A DNA stretch of 64,000 bases from Terribacillus halophilus. Its GTDB lineage: Bacteria; Bacillota; Bacilli; Bacillales; Amphibacillaceae. This document shows, in pieces, positions 25,760-34,163 of this stretch. A model generated the notes under the pieces. That model saw only the letters and a program-made list of their open reading frames with translations. It did not search any database and was not told the DNA's origin. The position numbers were made by a program, and so were the translations under genes. Positions within the stretch are counted from its first letter, which is position 1; each line of letters opens with the position of its first letter. The DNA is taken from positions 62,001 through 126,000 of the forward strand of contig NZ_FMZB01000007.1 in NCBI RefSeq assembly GCF_900101385.1, read 5' to 3'.

Positions 25760-26203
25760 TTGAAATTTATTCAAAGAGAGCAAGGCTTTACCTTAGTAGA
25801 GATACTTGTAAGCTTAACAATCTTAGCAATAATCATTATTGCATTTGTTCCGATTTTCACCCAAGCAGCTATACACAACAAAATCAATGGAAACATATTG
25901 AAAACAAATGAAGCTGCTCATCTGGTCGCTTCTAAATATGAAAATTTGGCTGATATTCAGGGCCTAACTGGGCAACTGCCTAGCTGTGATAACTCTGAAA
26001 AAGAAATTCCTCTAGTTAGAGAGGAATTAATAGGTGATACTAAATACAAAACAGCCGTTACTTTATGTAAATATGAAACAGGTGGCGTTGAAAATCTAAT
26101 TCAAGCTACTTTTATTACCCGGTCCCTTAGTAATCCTGTACAAGAAGGTGAAGCAAGGAAATTTATTCCAGAGGTGAGTGCGAATGAACAAAATAAGAAT
26201 TGA
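25760..26203 (+). CDS. Minor prepilin, PilV/PilE-like
   Basis: A 147-residue prepilin: QREQG then FTLVEILVSLTILAIIIIAFV, with cleavage after Gly and the conserved Glu5. The soluble part has two cysteines (LPSCDNSE, VTLCKYE) that could form a disulphide. TTG 25760 is preferred because AGAGGTG lies six bases before it; GTG 25751 is part of that signal. First gene of the plus-strand pilus run; the next gene starts inside its 3' end. Confidence 0.8.
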   Translation: MKFIQREQGFTLVEILVSLTILAIIIIAFVPIFTQAAIHNKINGNILKTNEAAHLVASKYENLADIQGLTGQLPSCDNSEKEIPLVREELIGDTKYKTAVTLCKYETGGVENLIQATFITRSLSNPVQEGEARKFIPEVSANEQNKN

Positions 26204-26585
26204 TGAAAGAGGCGCCGCTCTAGTAATGGTTCTCTGGATTATTGTTCTTTTAGTATTATTAGGGACGATTTTGTCTGCCCAATTACTGACAACCACTAAA
26301 CAAATGAAAAGACAGGAAGAATCAGCAATTAAAACAGATATTATAAATATGGCAACAATATATGTAAGCACATATATTAAGCAGAATGGCGGTACAGATG
26401 GCTTAAATGAAGAAGCATTACCTGACATTATTGCTAAAGTGCCAACTGATATTGAAATAGACAACTATAAAGCTGAACTAAAACCTGAACTTCAAGAAGA
26501 CAAGAGCCAGATAGAGCTAACTGTCACAGTTGAGATAAATGATAGTGAAAGTACAGAAGTAAAATACATTTCGGTCTCGAAGTAG
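26184..26585 (+). CDS. Minor pilin-like protein, PilX type
   Basis: A 133-residue protein with RIDERGAALVMVLWIIVLLVLLGTILSAQ at the N terminus. The GAALVMVLWIIVLLVLL pattern is that of PilX/GspK-like minor pilins, which lack the usual FTLVE but keep a hydrophobic helix after Gly. The rest is acidic and hydrophilic. ATG 26184, with GAGGTGAG before it, overlaps the previous gene by 20 bases, so the two are coupled. Probably part of the minor pilin priming complex. Confidence 0.75.
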   Translation: MNKIRIDERGAALVMVLWIIVLLVLLGTILSAQLLTTTKQMKRQEESAIKTDIINMATIYVSTYIKQNGGTDGLNEEALPDIIAKVPTDIEIDNYKAELKPELQEDKSQIELTVTVEINDSESTEVKYISVSK

Positions 26586-26722
26586 TTCTAATGATTCATA
26601 TAGTTACCTATAATTGTTACTTTGGTATTGCTTTTGAATTTAATCTAAGACTATATTAATAGTAATCTAATGACAAGAGACAGAATTGATTTTTGTAGAA
26701 ACTTAAGATAGGAAGTGGAAGT

Positions 26723-28345
26723 ATGGCACAAAAGAAGAAGCTGGGAGAATTGCTTACACGAGCAGGTCTTGTTACAGAAGAGCAGATTGTCGAGGCCATT
26801 AAAGAACAAAGATCGGGTCAGAAATTAGGGGACTTACTGCTTGAAAAAGGATATATAACGGAACAGCAGTTAATAGAAGTACTGGAATTTCAGCTTGGCA
26901 TTCCCCATGTTTCGCTTTTCCGCTATCCCTTCCAATTTGATTTAGTTAAGCTTCTGCCAATTCAGTTTGCAAGAAAGCATATCGTCATTCCTTTAAGCAG
27001 GGAGAATAATATTCTATCTGTTGCAATGTACGATCCAATGGATTACTACGCTATTGATGACATGGAGATGTATACCGGATTTTCAATTAAGCCCGTCATT
27101 GCAGCCAAAGCAGATATCTTGGAAGCTATAACAAATGTTTACAAAGAGGCTGAAACGGGTGAATCTCGCTTAGAAACAGCGGCAGAAGCTGCACCGGCTA
27201 TACGAATTGTGGAGCAACTTATTAGTTCTGGGGTGCAGTTGAAAGCTAGTGATATACATATGGACCCATATGAAACAGAAGTCCAGGTGCGGTATAGAAT
27301 CGATGGTGATCTTCGTCGAGAAAGAACATTGCCCAAATCGATACAGGCAGCTGTCGTTGCTCGTGTCAAAATACTAGCTAATATGAACATCACCGAAACA
27401 CGTCTTCCGCAGGATGGACGGATAAAGCTTAAAATGGAGAATATACATGTTGATCTTCGAATAAGTGTCCTACCAACAGTGTTTGGTGAAAAAGTGGTTA
27501 TTCGTATTCTTGACCTAAGCAATGTTATTAAAGGATTAGATGAACTAGATTTTAGTGAGGAAAATTATCAAAAGTATAGTCGGTTAATTGAACAACCATC
27601 TGGATTGATTTTGTTTACCGGTCCTACAGGATCAGGTAAATCTTCTGGATTATATGCTTCTATTAATCATTTAAATAGGGAGCAATTTAATATTATAACA
27701 GTCGAGGATCCTGTCGAATTTGAGCTGCAGGGTGTGAACCAGATGCAAGTGAACAGCAGTATTGGACTTACTTTCGCAACAGGTTTACGTTCGATTCTTC
27801 GTCAAGATCCCAATATCATCATGGTCGGTGAAATACGTGACAGTGAAACGGCGGAGATTGCAATTCGTGCTTCACTTACTGGTCACCTTGTTTTTAGTAC
27901 ATTGCATACAAACAATGCCATAGCCTCGATTCCCCGTTTGATGGACATGAACATAGAACCGTATTTAGTTGTGTCTTCCGTGACAGGTGTTATAGCTCAG
28001 CGACTTGTTAAAAGGATTTGCCGAGATTGTAAAGAAACTTACACACCGACTAACGTAGAAGCCGATCTACTGGAGAAACATGGGTTAGAAAGTGATACGT
28101 TGTACCGTGGTCGAGGCTGCAACAGCTGTAAGCAAACAGGTTATAAAGGACGGATGGCTGTTCATGAAATGCTTGTTGTGGATGATAAAATTCGAGAATT
28201 GCTCATTCAGCAGAGTTCAGTAGATGCAATAAAACAAACAGCTCTAGAAAATGGTATGAAAATGCTTGTTGATGATGGATTGGAAAAAGCGGTGCAAGGA
28301 ATGACAACTGTGGATGAGGTTCTGCGAATAACGGTTGATAGTTAA
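26723..28345 (+). CDS. pilB: Type IV pilus extension ATPase with MshEN domain
   Basis: A 540-residue GspE/PilB motor. The N terminus has two 24-residue MshEN half-motifs, residues 6-29 and 34-57, each with KLG, a central G and a final Q, which in MshE and clostridial PilB bind c-di-GMP. Walker A is GPTGSGKSS (300-308), followed by the Asp box VEDPVE, Walker B IIMVGEIRD and the His box. Zinc cysteines are Cys433, 436, 466 and 469. GGAAGTGG precedes the ATG. It starts the motor part of the operon and is followed by pilT after 11 bases. Confidence 0.93.
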   Translation: MAQKKKLGELLTRAGLVTEEQIVEAIKEQRSGQKLGDLLLEKGYITEQQLIEVLEFQLGIPHVSLFRYPFQFDLVKLLPIQFARKHIVIPLSRENNILSVAMYDPMDYYAIDDMEMYTGFSIKPVIAAKADILEAITNVYKEAETGESRLETAAEAAPAIRIVEQLISSGVQLKASDIHMDPYETEVQVRYRIDGDLRRERTLPKSIQAAVVARVKILANMNITETRLPQDGRIKLKMENIHVDLRISVLPTVFGEKVVIRILDLSNVIKGLDELDFSEENYQKYSRLIEQPSGLILFTGPTGSGKSSGLYASINHLNREQFNIITVEDPVEFELQGVNQMQVNSSIGLTFATGLRSILRQDPNIIMVGEIRDSETAEIAIRASLTGHLVFSTLHTNNAIASIPRLMDMNIEPYLVVSSVTGVIAQRLVKRICRDCKETYTPTNVEADLLEKHGLESDTLYRGRGCNSCKQTGYKGRMAVHEMLVVDDKIRELLIQQSSVDAIKQTALENGMKMLVDDGLEKAVQGMTTVDEVLRITVDS

Positions 28346-28356
28346 GGAGAGGCAAG

Positions 28357-29397
28357 ATGAAAGAGACATTTGATCAATTATTGATGACAGCAATGGAAAT
28401 GAAAGCATCAGATATTCACTTAACTGTTGCAGTTCCTCCAATATTTCGTGTTCATGGTGTGTTAAGGCGGCATCAGGGAGAAAACCTCAAACCTTTGGAC
28501 ACCGAAGAAATGGCCAAAGCCATTCTAAGTGATAAGTTATGGAATCGCTTTAAAGAAGTAGGTGAAGTGGATCTTTCTTATAGCATACCCGGTATATCCC
28601 GATTTCGTATAAATGCATACCATCAGCGAGGTTGTGTTTCATTGGCAGTGCGGGTAGTCCCGACAAATGTACCAACTCTTGGGGACCTTGATTTGCCTGA
28701 TGTGTTGAAAATGCTGTCTGGAAAACCCCAAGGCTTGCTGTTAGTTACAGGACCGACTGGAAGCGGGAAAAGCACAACGTTAGCTGCGATGATTCATCAC
28801 ATGAATATAAGCATGCAGCGCCACATTATCACGCTTGAAGATCCAATTGAGTATCTGCACAAGCATAATCAATGTATCATCGACCAGCGGGAAGTAGGTC
28901 TTGATACAGAAAATTTCGCTAATGGACTGCGTGCATGTTTGCGGCAAGACCCAGATGTAATTCTGGTTGGAGAATTGCGCGATTTGGAAACAATCTCTAC
29001 AGCAATCACTGCGGCAGAAACAGGTCATCTTGTATTAGCAACGTTACATACAAGTTCTGCTTCACAAACAATCGATAGAATCATAGACGTGTTTCCTGCT
29101 GAACAGCAGCCGCAAATTCGTATCCAATTGGCTAGCGTGCTGACAGCAGTCTTGTCCCAGCGGCTTGTACGGCGGGCAGATGGCAAAGGGCGGAAAGCCT
29201 TAACGGAATTACTCGTAAACACATCCGCTATAAAAAACCTGATCAGAAACGGAAAGATGCATCAAATACCTAGTATCATGCAAACCTCTCGTGATCAAGG
29301 CATGCATACGATGGATATGAGTATACGCAAAATGATTTCATCAGGAACAGTGATGATGGATCAAGTGGCACCATTCTTGGAAGAACGAGGTGTATAA
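28357..29397 (+). CDS. pilT: Type IV pilus retraction ATPase
   Basis: A 346-residue PilT ATPase. Walker A is GPTGSGKSTT (132-141), the Asp box is LEDPIEYLH, Walker B is DVILVGELRD, and LATLHTSSASQTIDRIIDVFPAEQQ is the PilT family stretch. The AIRNLIR-like element of PilT appears as AIKNLIRNGK. A retraction motor implies twitching or DNA uptake rather than a simple secretion pseudopilus. GGAGAGG precedes the ATG; pilC follows directly. Confidence 0.93.
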   Translation: MKETFDQLLMTAMEMKASDIHLTVAVPPIFRVHGVLRRHQGENLKPLDTEEMAKAILSDKLWNRFKEVGEVDLSYSIPGISRFRINAYHQRGCVSLAVRVVPTNVPTLGDLDLPDVLKMLSGKPQGLLLVTGPTGSGKSTTLAAMIHHMNISMQRHIITLEDPIEYLHKHNQCIIDQREVGLDTENFANGLRACLRQDPDVILVGELRDLETISTAITAAETGHLVLATLHTSSASQTIDRIIDVFPAEQQPQIRIQLASVLTAVLSQRLVRRADGKGRKALTELLVNTSAIKNLIRNGKMHQIPSIMQTSRDQGMHTMDMSIRKMISSGTVMMDQVAPFLEERGV

Positions 29398-30603
29398 ATG
29401 CTTTATTATCAATACAATGCCAGGGACATGCTCGGCAAACCAAAGCGAGGGAAAATCCAAGCTGAAAATAAAGCTGAAGCTATAGAAAAACTTCAAGCGC
29501 AGCAATTGATTGTTTTTGAGCTGCGAGAGTTAAACCGTACCTTGAATAAAGAATTGTCATTCGGTAAACGAGTGAAAAAGAAAGAGTTTATCATTTTCCT
29601 GCGCCAATTATCCACATTGATAGAGTCAGGAGTACCTTTGGTAGAAGCGACTTCTTTATTGCAGGAACAAACAAAGGATAAGTTTTTAAAAGAAACCCTC
29701 AAGAATGTACGGACTGAACTAGTTGAAGGTGTTCGTTTCTCAGATGCTGTAGAAAAGCATCCTAAGATATTTCCAGAGCTTTTTGTGAATATGATACGAG
29801 CCGGAGAAGCGAGCGGGGAACTGGATGATGTTCTGAATAAGATGGCAGTCTATTTCGAGAAGCAATATGATATGCGGCAGAAAGTCATTACAGCTATGAG
29901 TTATCCATTTTTTGTAGCATTAGTTGCAGTGGGAATATGCATCTCGCTTCTAGTTGTTGTCTTCCCTCAATTTACAGGTATGTTTGCCAATATGGATACC
30001 GAACTGCCAGCATATACACAATTTGTTCTTAGCTTATCTGAAGGAATGCAAAAATACTGGTATTTAGGAGTTTTGTGCTTGCTGCTTATTGTTATCTTAT
30101 ACAGAATTATTGTATCCAAGCCGCAGGGGAAACTAATTATGGACACAGTAAAATTGAGGATTCCAGTACTAGGAAGCTTCTATCAAAAAGCCATACTAGC
30201 CCGAATGACAAGGACAATGAGTTCGCTATTGGAAAGCTCTGTACCGATTTTAGATACATTACAGATTTCAAGTCGAATCTTGCAAAATAAAGTTATGGAG
30301 CAAGTAATGCAAGACTGCTACGAAACAATTCAAAAAGGGGATTCGTTGGCTGGACCAATGGAGGCTCACTGGGCTTTTCCACCCATGATCACGCAAATGA
30401 TTCGGGTAGGAGAAAAGTCCGGTTCTCTGGACGATTTACTTCACCGTGCAGCCAATTTTTACGAGCAAGAGCTGGATTATGCTGCTGAAAGATTAAAAGC
30501 AATGATTGAGCCAGTTCTTATTCTCATCCTATCTGCAATGGTAGGTAGCATCGTCACAGCAGTAGTTATCCCGATGTTTTCCATGTATGAAAACATGCAG
30601 TAA
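29398..30603 (+). CDS. pilC: Type IV pilus inner-membrane platform protein
   Basis: A 401-residue PilC/GspF protein. It has two cytoplasmic helical repeats (FLRQLSTLIESGVPLVEA and MTRTMSSLLESSVPILDT) each followed by hydrophobic segments, and the family sequences FVNMIRAGEASGELDDVL and MIRVGEKSGSLDDLL. The start codon follows the pilT stop immediately. It couples PilB and PilT movement to pilin insertion. Confidence 0.93.
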   Translation: MLYYQYNARDMLGKPKRGKIQAENKAEAIEKLQAQQLIVFELRELNRTLNKELSFGKRVKKKEFIIFLRQLSTLIESGVPLVEATSLLQEQTKDKFLKETLKNVRTELVEGVRFSDAVEKHPKIFPELFVNMIRAGEASGELDDVLNKMAVYFEKQYDMRQKVITAMSYPFFVALVAVGICISLLVVVFPQFTGMFANMDTELPAYTQFVLSLSEGMQKYWYLGVLCLLLIVILYRIIVSKPQGKLIMDTVKLRIPVLGSFYQKAILARMTRTMSSLLESSVPILDTLQISSRILQNKVMEQVMQDCYETIQKGDSLAGPMEAHWAFPPMITQMIRVGEKSGSLDDLLHRAANFYEQELDYAAERLKAMIEPVLILILSAMVGSIVTAVVIPMFSMYENMQ

Positions 30604-30672
30604 TAAAGAACTAAAAAAATGACAAATTAAGTGTAAATGTTTCATGATATGGGTAGATTTTCATCTGGTATT

Positions 30673-30681
30673 TGATATAAT
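30673..30681 (+). promoter_or_regulatory. Extended -10 promoter of the pilin gene
   Basis: TGATATAAT matches the TGN-extended -10 element about 144 bases before the pilin start. This would give a leader of roughly 135 bases with two hairpins. No clear -35 box is present. Confidence 0.45.
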
Positions 30682-30708
30682 TTTACTAGATTAGTAGGAA
30701 GCGATGAT

Positions 30709-30794
30709 AAAATAACCGTATGTGGGCACTTGGTTATTTTGGAGCTAGTAGTGCAACCGGCCATATTGATCAGATTTTGTTTCCACTTGGCCGG
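30709..30794 (+). promoter_or_regulatory. Structured leader of the pilin gene
   Basis: Two inverted repeats lie between promoter and start: AAAATAACC/GGTTATTTT (30709-30717 and 30732-30740) and CCGGCCA/TGGCCGG (30757-30763 and 30788-30794). The second ends 30 bases before the ATG, just before the GGAGGAG signal. No c-di-GMP riboswitch consensus was recognised. It may stabilise the abundant pilin message or regulate it. Confidence 0.45.
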
Positions 30795-30824
30795 AAACAA
30801 CTACATAACGGAGGAGTGTCCACA

Positions 30825-31232
30825 ATGAAGAAGTTTTTGAGTAAGAAACTGAAATCAGAAAAAGGTTTTACGCTTGTTGAGTTGCTAGCAGTTATTATTA
30901 TTCTAGGTATCTTAGCTGCGATTGCTATCCCTGTAATTGCAAATCTTATTGGAGACAGCAGACAAGATGCGCATAATTCCAACGCACAGCAAATGATCGA
31001 AGCAGCTCGATTAGCTCAAGCACAGGGTGTGGATCAAACGTCGTATACCCTTGATTTCTTAATATCGAATGAATACTTAAGCGCACCTTCAAATCCCGAA
31101 GATGGCGGAGCAGAGTATAATAGAGAAACTAGTAAAGTAACATTAGAAGGCGGACAATGGAGTGCGGAGATATTTGTAGGCAACTCTAGTACACCAGCTG
31201 GAACTGCTGGTTCCGAAGAGGGATCAGAATAA
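30825..31232 (+). CDS. pilA: Major type IV pilin
   Basis: A 135-residue prepilin with a basic leader of 14 residues ending KSEKG, then FTLVELLAVIIILGILAAIAIPVIANL; Glu5 is present. The C-terminal half is small and hydrophilic, ends STPAGTAGSEEGSE and has no cysteines, as in ComGC-like or clostridial pilins. GGAGGAG precedes ATG 30825. It has its own promoter and structured leader, as expected for the most abundant subunit. Confidence 0.88.
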   Translation: MKKFLSKKLKSEKGFTLVELLAVIIILGILAAIAIPVIANLIGDSRQDAHNSNAQQMIEAARLAQAQGVDQTSYTLDFLISNEYLSAPSNPEDGGAEYNRETSKVTLEGGQWSAEIFVGNSSTPAGTAGSEEGSE

Positions 31233-31258
31233 TCTCTGATCAATGAATAAATATAGTA

Positions 31259-31294
31259 GACAGAAATCTCTCCCAGTGAGAGATTTCTGTCTTT
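31259..31294 (+). terminator. Hairpin between pilin and prepilin peptidase genes
   Basis: GACAGAAATCTCTC and GAGAGATTTCTGTC make a 14-bp stem with a 5-base loop, followed only by TTTG. It may end most pilin transcripts or protect their 3' ends while allowing read-through. Confidence 0.7.
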
Positions 31295-31315
31295 GCATAA
31301 GCTGGGAGAGTTATT

Positions 31316-32071
31316 ATGTCAATTTTTCTACTACTCTACTTCATTGTCCTAGGCGCCGTCCTCGGATCATTCTATAACGTTGTCGGAATGCGCGTACCAG
31401 AAAAGAAAATGTTCCACTCAGAACGTTCACACTGCCCAAATTGTAAGCATCAGATTAAATCTTATGATCTAATTCCAGTAATCTCTTACATAGTACTGCG
31501 AGGGAAATGCCGCAACTGCAAACAGAAGATTTCCCCACTTTATCCTTTCACTGAGCTAGCGACTGGTCTATTGTTCGGTTATAGCTATTATATGATCGGA
31601 CTGCAGTGGGAATTGGTTACAGCATTTGTATTAGTATCATTGGCTGCGATTCTTTTTGTAACAGATATGCGGTTCATGCTAATTCCAAATAAGATATTAA
31701 TCTTCTTTCTTCCTCTATTCATTATTCTCCGTACCATCACTCCATTGAATCCATGGTGGGACTCGATTATTGGGGCGGCCGTAGCATTTATCCTGCTTTT
31801 CCTCGTCATTTTATTCAGCCGGGGAGGTATGGGCGGCGGAGATTTGAAATTGTTTGTGTTGCTCGGTGTGGTACTTGGATGGAAGGGTGTATTGCTTACT
31901 TTTTTCCTATCCTCTGTGATAGGAGCGGTTATCAGTCTTGTGCTGCTTTCAGCAAAGGTACTGAATCGGAAGCAAGCTATTCCGTTTGGTCCGTATATTC
32001 TATTGGGCGCGCTTATCACCTATTTCCATGGTGATGAAATGATTAATTGGTACATCAATTCATTCTTTTAA
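31316..32071 (+). CDS. pilD: Prepilin peptidase
   Basis: A 251-residue aspartic membrane protease that cleaves and N-methylates prepilins. The two catalytic aspartates are Asp117 in FVTDMRFMLIPN and Asp176 in GGMGGGDLK. Four cysteines (40, 43, 65, 68; CPNC and CRNC) form the zinc site of the bifunctional form. About seven hydrophobic segments. It occupies the chromosomal place of comC in B. subtilis. GGGAG precedes the ATG. Confidence 0.93.
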   Translation: MSIFLLLYFIVLGAVLGSFYNVVGMRVPEKKMFHSERSHCPNCKHQIKSYDLIPVISYIVLRGKCRNCKQKISPLYPFTELATGLLFGYSYYMIGLQWELVTAFVLVSLAAILFVTDMRFMLIPNKILIFFLPLFIILRTITPLNPWWDSIIGAAVAFILLFLVILFSRGGMGGGDLKLFVLLGVVLGWKGVLLTFFLSSVIGAVISLVLLSAKVLNRKQAIPFGPYILLGALITYFHGDEMINWYINSFF

Positions 32072-32084
32072 ATGAGGGAAGAAC

Positions 32085-33032
32085 ATGTTCAAGAAGCAAG
32101 GAAAACAAGTGTACATTATCTTACAGGAAAAGGTTTTGCGTTTTATGACAGGGGAACCTGTTGGATTCCGTAATGGAAATGCTTACGGCAGTATTGAACT
32201 GCCACAGGGAACAATCCGCCAGGGAAAACTGGAGGATGCGGGGCAGCTGATAAAGGCTGTCCGTAAATTGGTGGAAGAGAAGGGCTGGAAGGGGCGTGAA
32301 CTGTTATTCACGCTGCCGGATCAAGCTGTGACACTTCGCCAGCACCAAGTTCCGAAACAATTGAAGTTGGAAGAAATCAAACCGTTCCTTTATACGGAAA
32401 TACATCACATGATTCAGCTGCCATTTGAAGATCCTATCTTGGATTTCGAGGTTTTGGAGGAAGGCGAAGAAAGCAACACAATTTTGCTGGTAGCATACCC
32501 AGGACAGCGTGTGGAAGCTTATCAACAGGCTTTTAAGGAAGCGGGGCTGCAGCCTGTTGCTGCAGATTTGGCTTCGTTATCTCTTTATCGTTTATATATA
32601 GAACAGAACAAGGAAACATCTGAGGATCATTTGCTTCTTTTGCAATGGAATCATAGCGGCTTGATTCTTACTGCTTTCCACAAGGAAATGCCGTTATTCA
32701 TTCGCCAGCCGCAGACGAGCTTTGGTAATTTGCAAGATCATATGGAGCAGGATTTGTTTTATCAAGAGGAAGCAGATCGGGCTGGCGCGTATTTGGAAGA
32801 ACAGCTTACAGAAATTGAACGGTTCATGGACTTTTACCGTTATTCAGTGATGAATGGCGAAGCTGGTATTACAAAGCTGCTTGTGTCCGGAGATTATGAA
32901 AACTTGGGCGACGTGATGAACGAACTTCGGCAGCGGCTGCAGATTGAGGCGGTCACATTTCGGCAAGAGATAATGGACGAACTGCCTTTGGCTTATGCTG
33001 ATGTGCTTGGACTATCCATGAAGAAGCTGTAA
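32085..33032 (+). CDS. pilM: PilM-like actin-fold pilus assembly protein
   Basis: A 315-residue cytosolic protein. The sequence LLFTLPDQAVTLRQHQVPKQLKLEEIKPFLYTEIHHMIQLPFED matches the PilM region in which a conserved loop precedes the lipid-proximal helix; ILLVAYPGQRVEAYQQAFKEAGLQPVAADLASLSLYRL follows as in PilM. Nucleotide-binding motifs are weak. It should bind the N terminus of PilN. It is followed by pilN after 14 bases. Confidence 0.8.
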   Translation: MFKKQGKQVYIILQEKVLRFMTGEPVGFRNGNAYGSIELPQGTIRQGKLEDAGQLIKAVRKLVEEKGWKGRELLFTLPDQAVTLRQHQVPKQLKLEEIKPFLYTEIHHMIQLPFEDPILDFEVLEEGEESNTILLVAYPGQRVEAYQQAFKEAGLQPVAADLASLSLYRLYIEQNKETSEDHLLLLQWNHSGLILTAFHKEMPLFIRQPQTSFGNLQDHMEQDLFYQEEADRAGAYLEEQLTEIERFMDFYRYSVMNGEAGITKLLVSGDYENLGDVMNELRQRLQIEAVTFRQEIMDELPLAYADVLGLSMKKL

Positions 33033-33046
33033 AGGGGACAGAAGAA

Positions 33047-33550
33047 ATGCTCGAAATCAATTTACTTCGAAAACAATCAGATACGCAGCGCTCTCCGATT
33101 CTGTTCCTTAGTATTCTAGGCGGACTGATCCTCATTTGTGCTGTGCTATTCACGTGGCAGTTGATGACTGCAAAAGGGGAGCTTTCCGATCTGCAAGCAA
33201 AGCAAGCTTCTAATCAAACTTTGCTGGACGAACAGACGGCTGCCTTAGCAGGCAATAACGGAACAGCACTTCCATATAGCGTTGAATTGATGGACCGCTT
33301 ACAGGCCCTGGCACCAAAAGAAACGGACTTGGTCAGCTACACCAGCCCTGGCAATGAGCCTATTACGGTTACACTACTGGTTAATAGCACCGATACGGCT
33401 GCGGATTATATTAAACAGGTCCAAGACACAGGCTATGTATCTCGAGCTTCCTTGCAATCTCTGTCGCCACAAGGAGCAGACAGTTTTCAAGCCGTCTTTA
33501 CGATCACAGTGGATCAAGCAGCTTGGACAAGTGAGGTGAATGCAGAATGA
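33047..33550 (+). CDS. pilN: PilN-like pilus assembly protein
   Basis: A 167-residue bitopic protein beginning MLEINLLRKQ, which matches the INLLP motif that docks into PilM. One hydrophobic segment (about 22-41), then a coiled-coil stretch (LSDLQAKQASNQTLLDEQTAALAG) and a small ferredoxin-like C-terminal domain. It overlaps pilO by four bases (ATGA). Part of the PilMNO alignment complex. Confidence 0.8.
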   Translation: MLEINLLRKQSDTQRSPILFLSILGGLILICAVLFTWQLMTAKGELSDLQAKQASNQTLLDEQTAALAGNNGTALPYSVELMDRLQALAPKETDLVSYTSPGNEPITVTLLVNSTDTAADYIKQVQDTGYVSRASLQSLSPQGADSFQAVFTITVDQAAWTSEVNAE

Positions 33551-34035
33551 TCAACTGGTCGGATGAATCCCAAAGGCGTAAAATTATGCTATTTTCCTTT
33601 TTGCTTGTCATCCTGCTCACAGTGATGTGTTTTGTACTCTATGTCATGCCTATGAAGACCGAAACAAACATAGTAGAGACAGCAGTCGCTAACCAAGAGA
33701 GACTACTGGAAGCATCAACAGCTCCTGCCGAACAAGAGGAAGTACCAGAAGCACCGCTTGAAAATGAACTGCTGAAAGAATTAGCCAAAATAGCAAACGC
33801 AAATGATACGACGATTACGTCCATCTATAACGATTCAGAAACAGATGTTGAGGGGGCGTATGTGTATCAACTAAGTACGACTTCTTCTGATTACAAAGCA
33901 TTGCACCAATTCCTAACTGAAGTCGATGGTATGAAACGTAAAGCCGAAATAGAACAGATCGACGTGACAAATGCTTCGGAAAATAGCTATATTGCAACGA
34001 TATCTTTACGGGTATCTTATAATCCTGCATCTTAA
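33547..34035 (+). CDS. pilO: PilO-like pilus assembly protein
   Basis: A 162-residue bitopic protein with a hydrophobic segment at about 14-33, an acidic region (AEQEEVPEAPLENELL), and a C-terminal fold ending YIATISLRVSYNPAS like PilO. Sequence identity in this family is low, so the call leans on size, topology and the position after pilN. Last gene of the pilus operon. Confidence 0.72.
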   Translation: MINWSDESQRRKIMLFSFLLVILLTVMCFVLYVMPMKTETNIVETAVANQERLLEASTAPAEQEEVPEAPLENELLKELAKIANANDTTITSIYNDSETDVEGAYVYQLSTTSSDYKALHQFLTEVDGMKRKAEIEQIDVTNASENSYIATISLRVSYNPAS

Positions 34036-34048
34036 TTCGTAGAAAAGC

Positions 34049-34087
34049 GTGTTTGATAGGTTCATCCTGTCGAACACTCTTTTTTTG
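34049..34087 (+). terminator. Terminator of the pilus operon
   Basis: GTGTTTGATAGG and CCTGTCGAACAC form a 12-bp stem with G-T pairs and a TTCAT loop, then TCTTTTTTT. Confidence 0.85.
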
Positions 34088-34163
34088 TCTCGACAGCATT
34101 TCTCTTACTTCTATTTTTAGCTGTGCTAGAGTTAGCCCTATCAATGATAAAAGAGGTGCCAGG

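Noticed and set aside
30640-30824. c-di-GMP (GEMM) riboswitch in the pilin leader
   Set aside because: The conserved GCAAAC and ACGCAAAGCC elements of class I, and the class II core, were not found.
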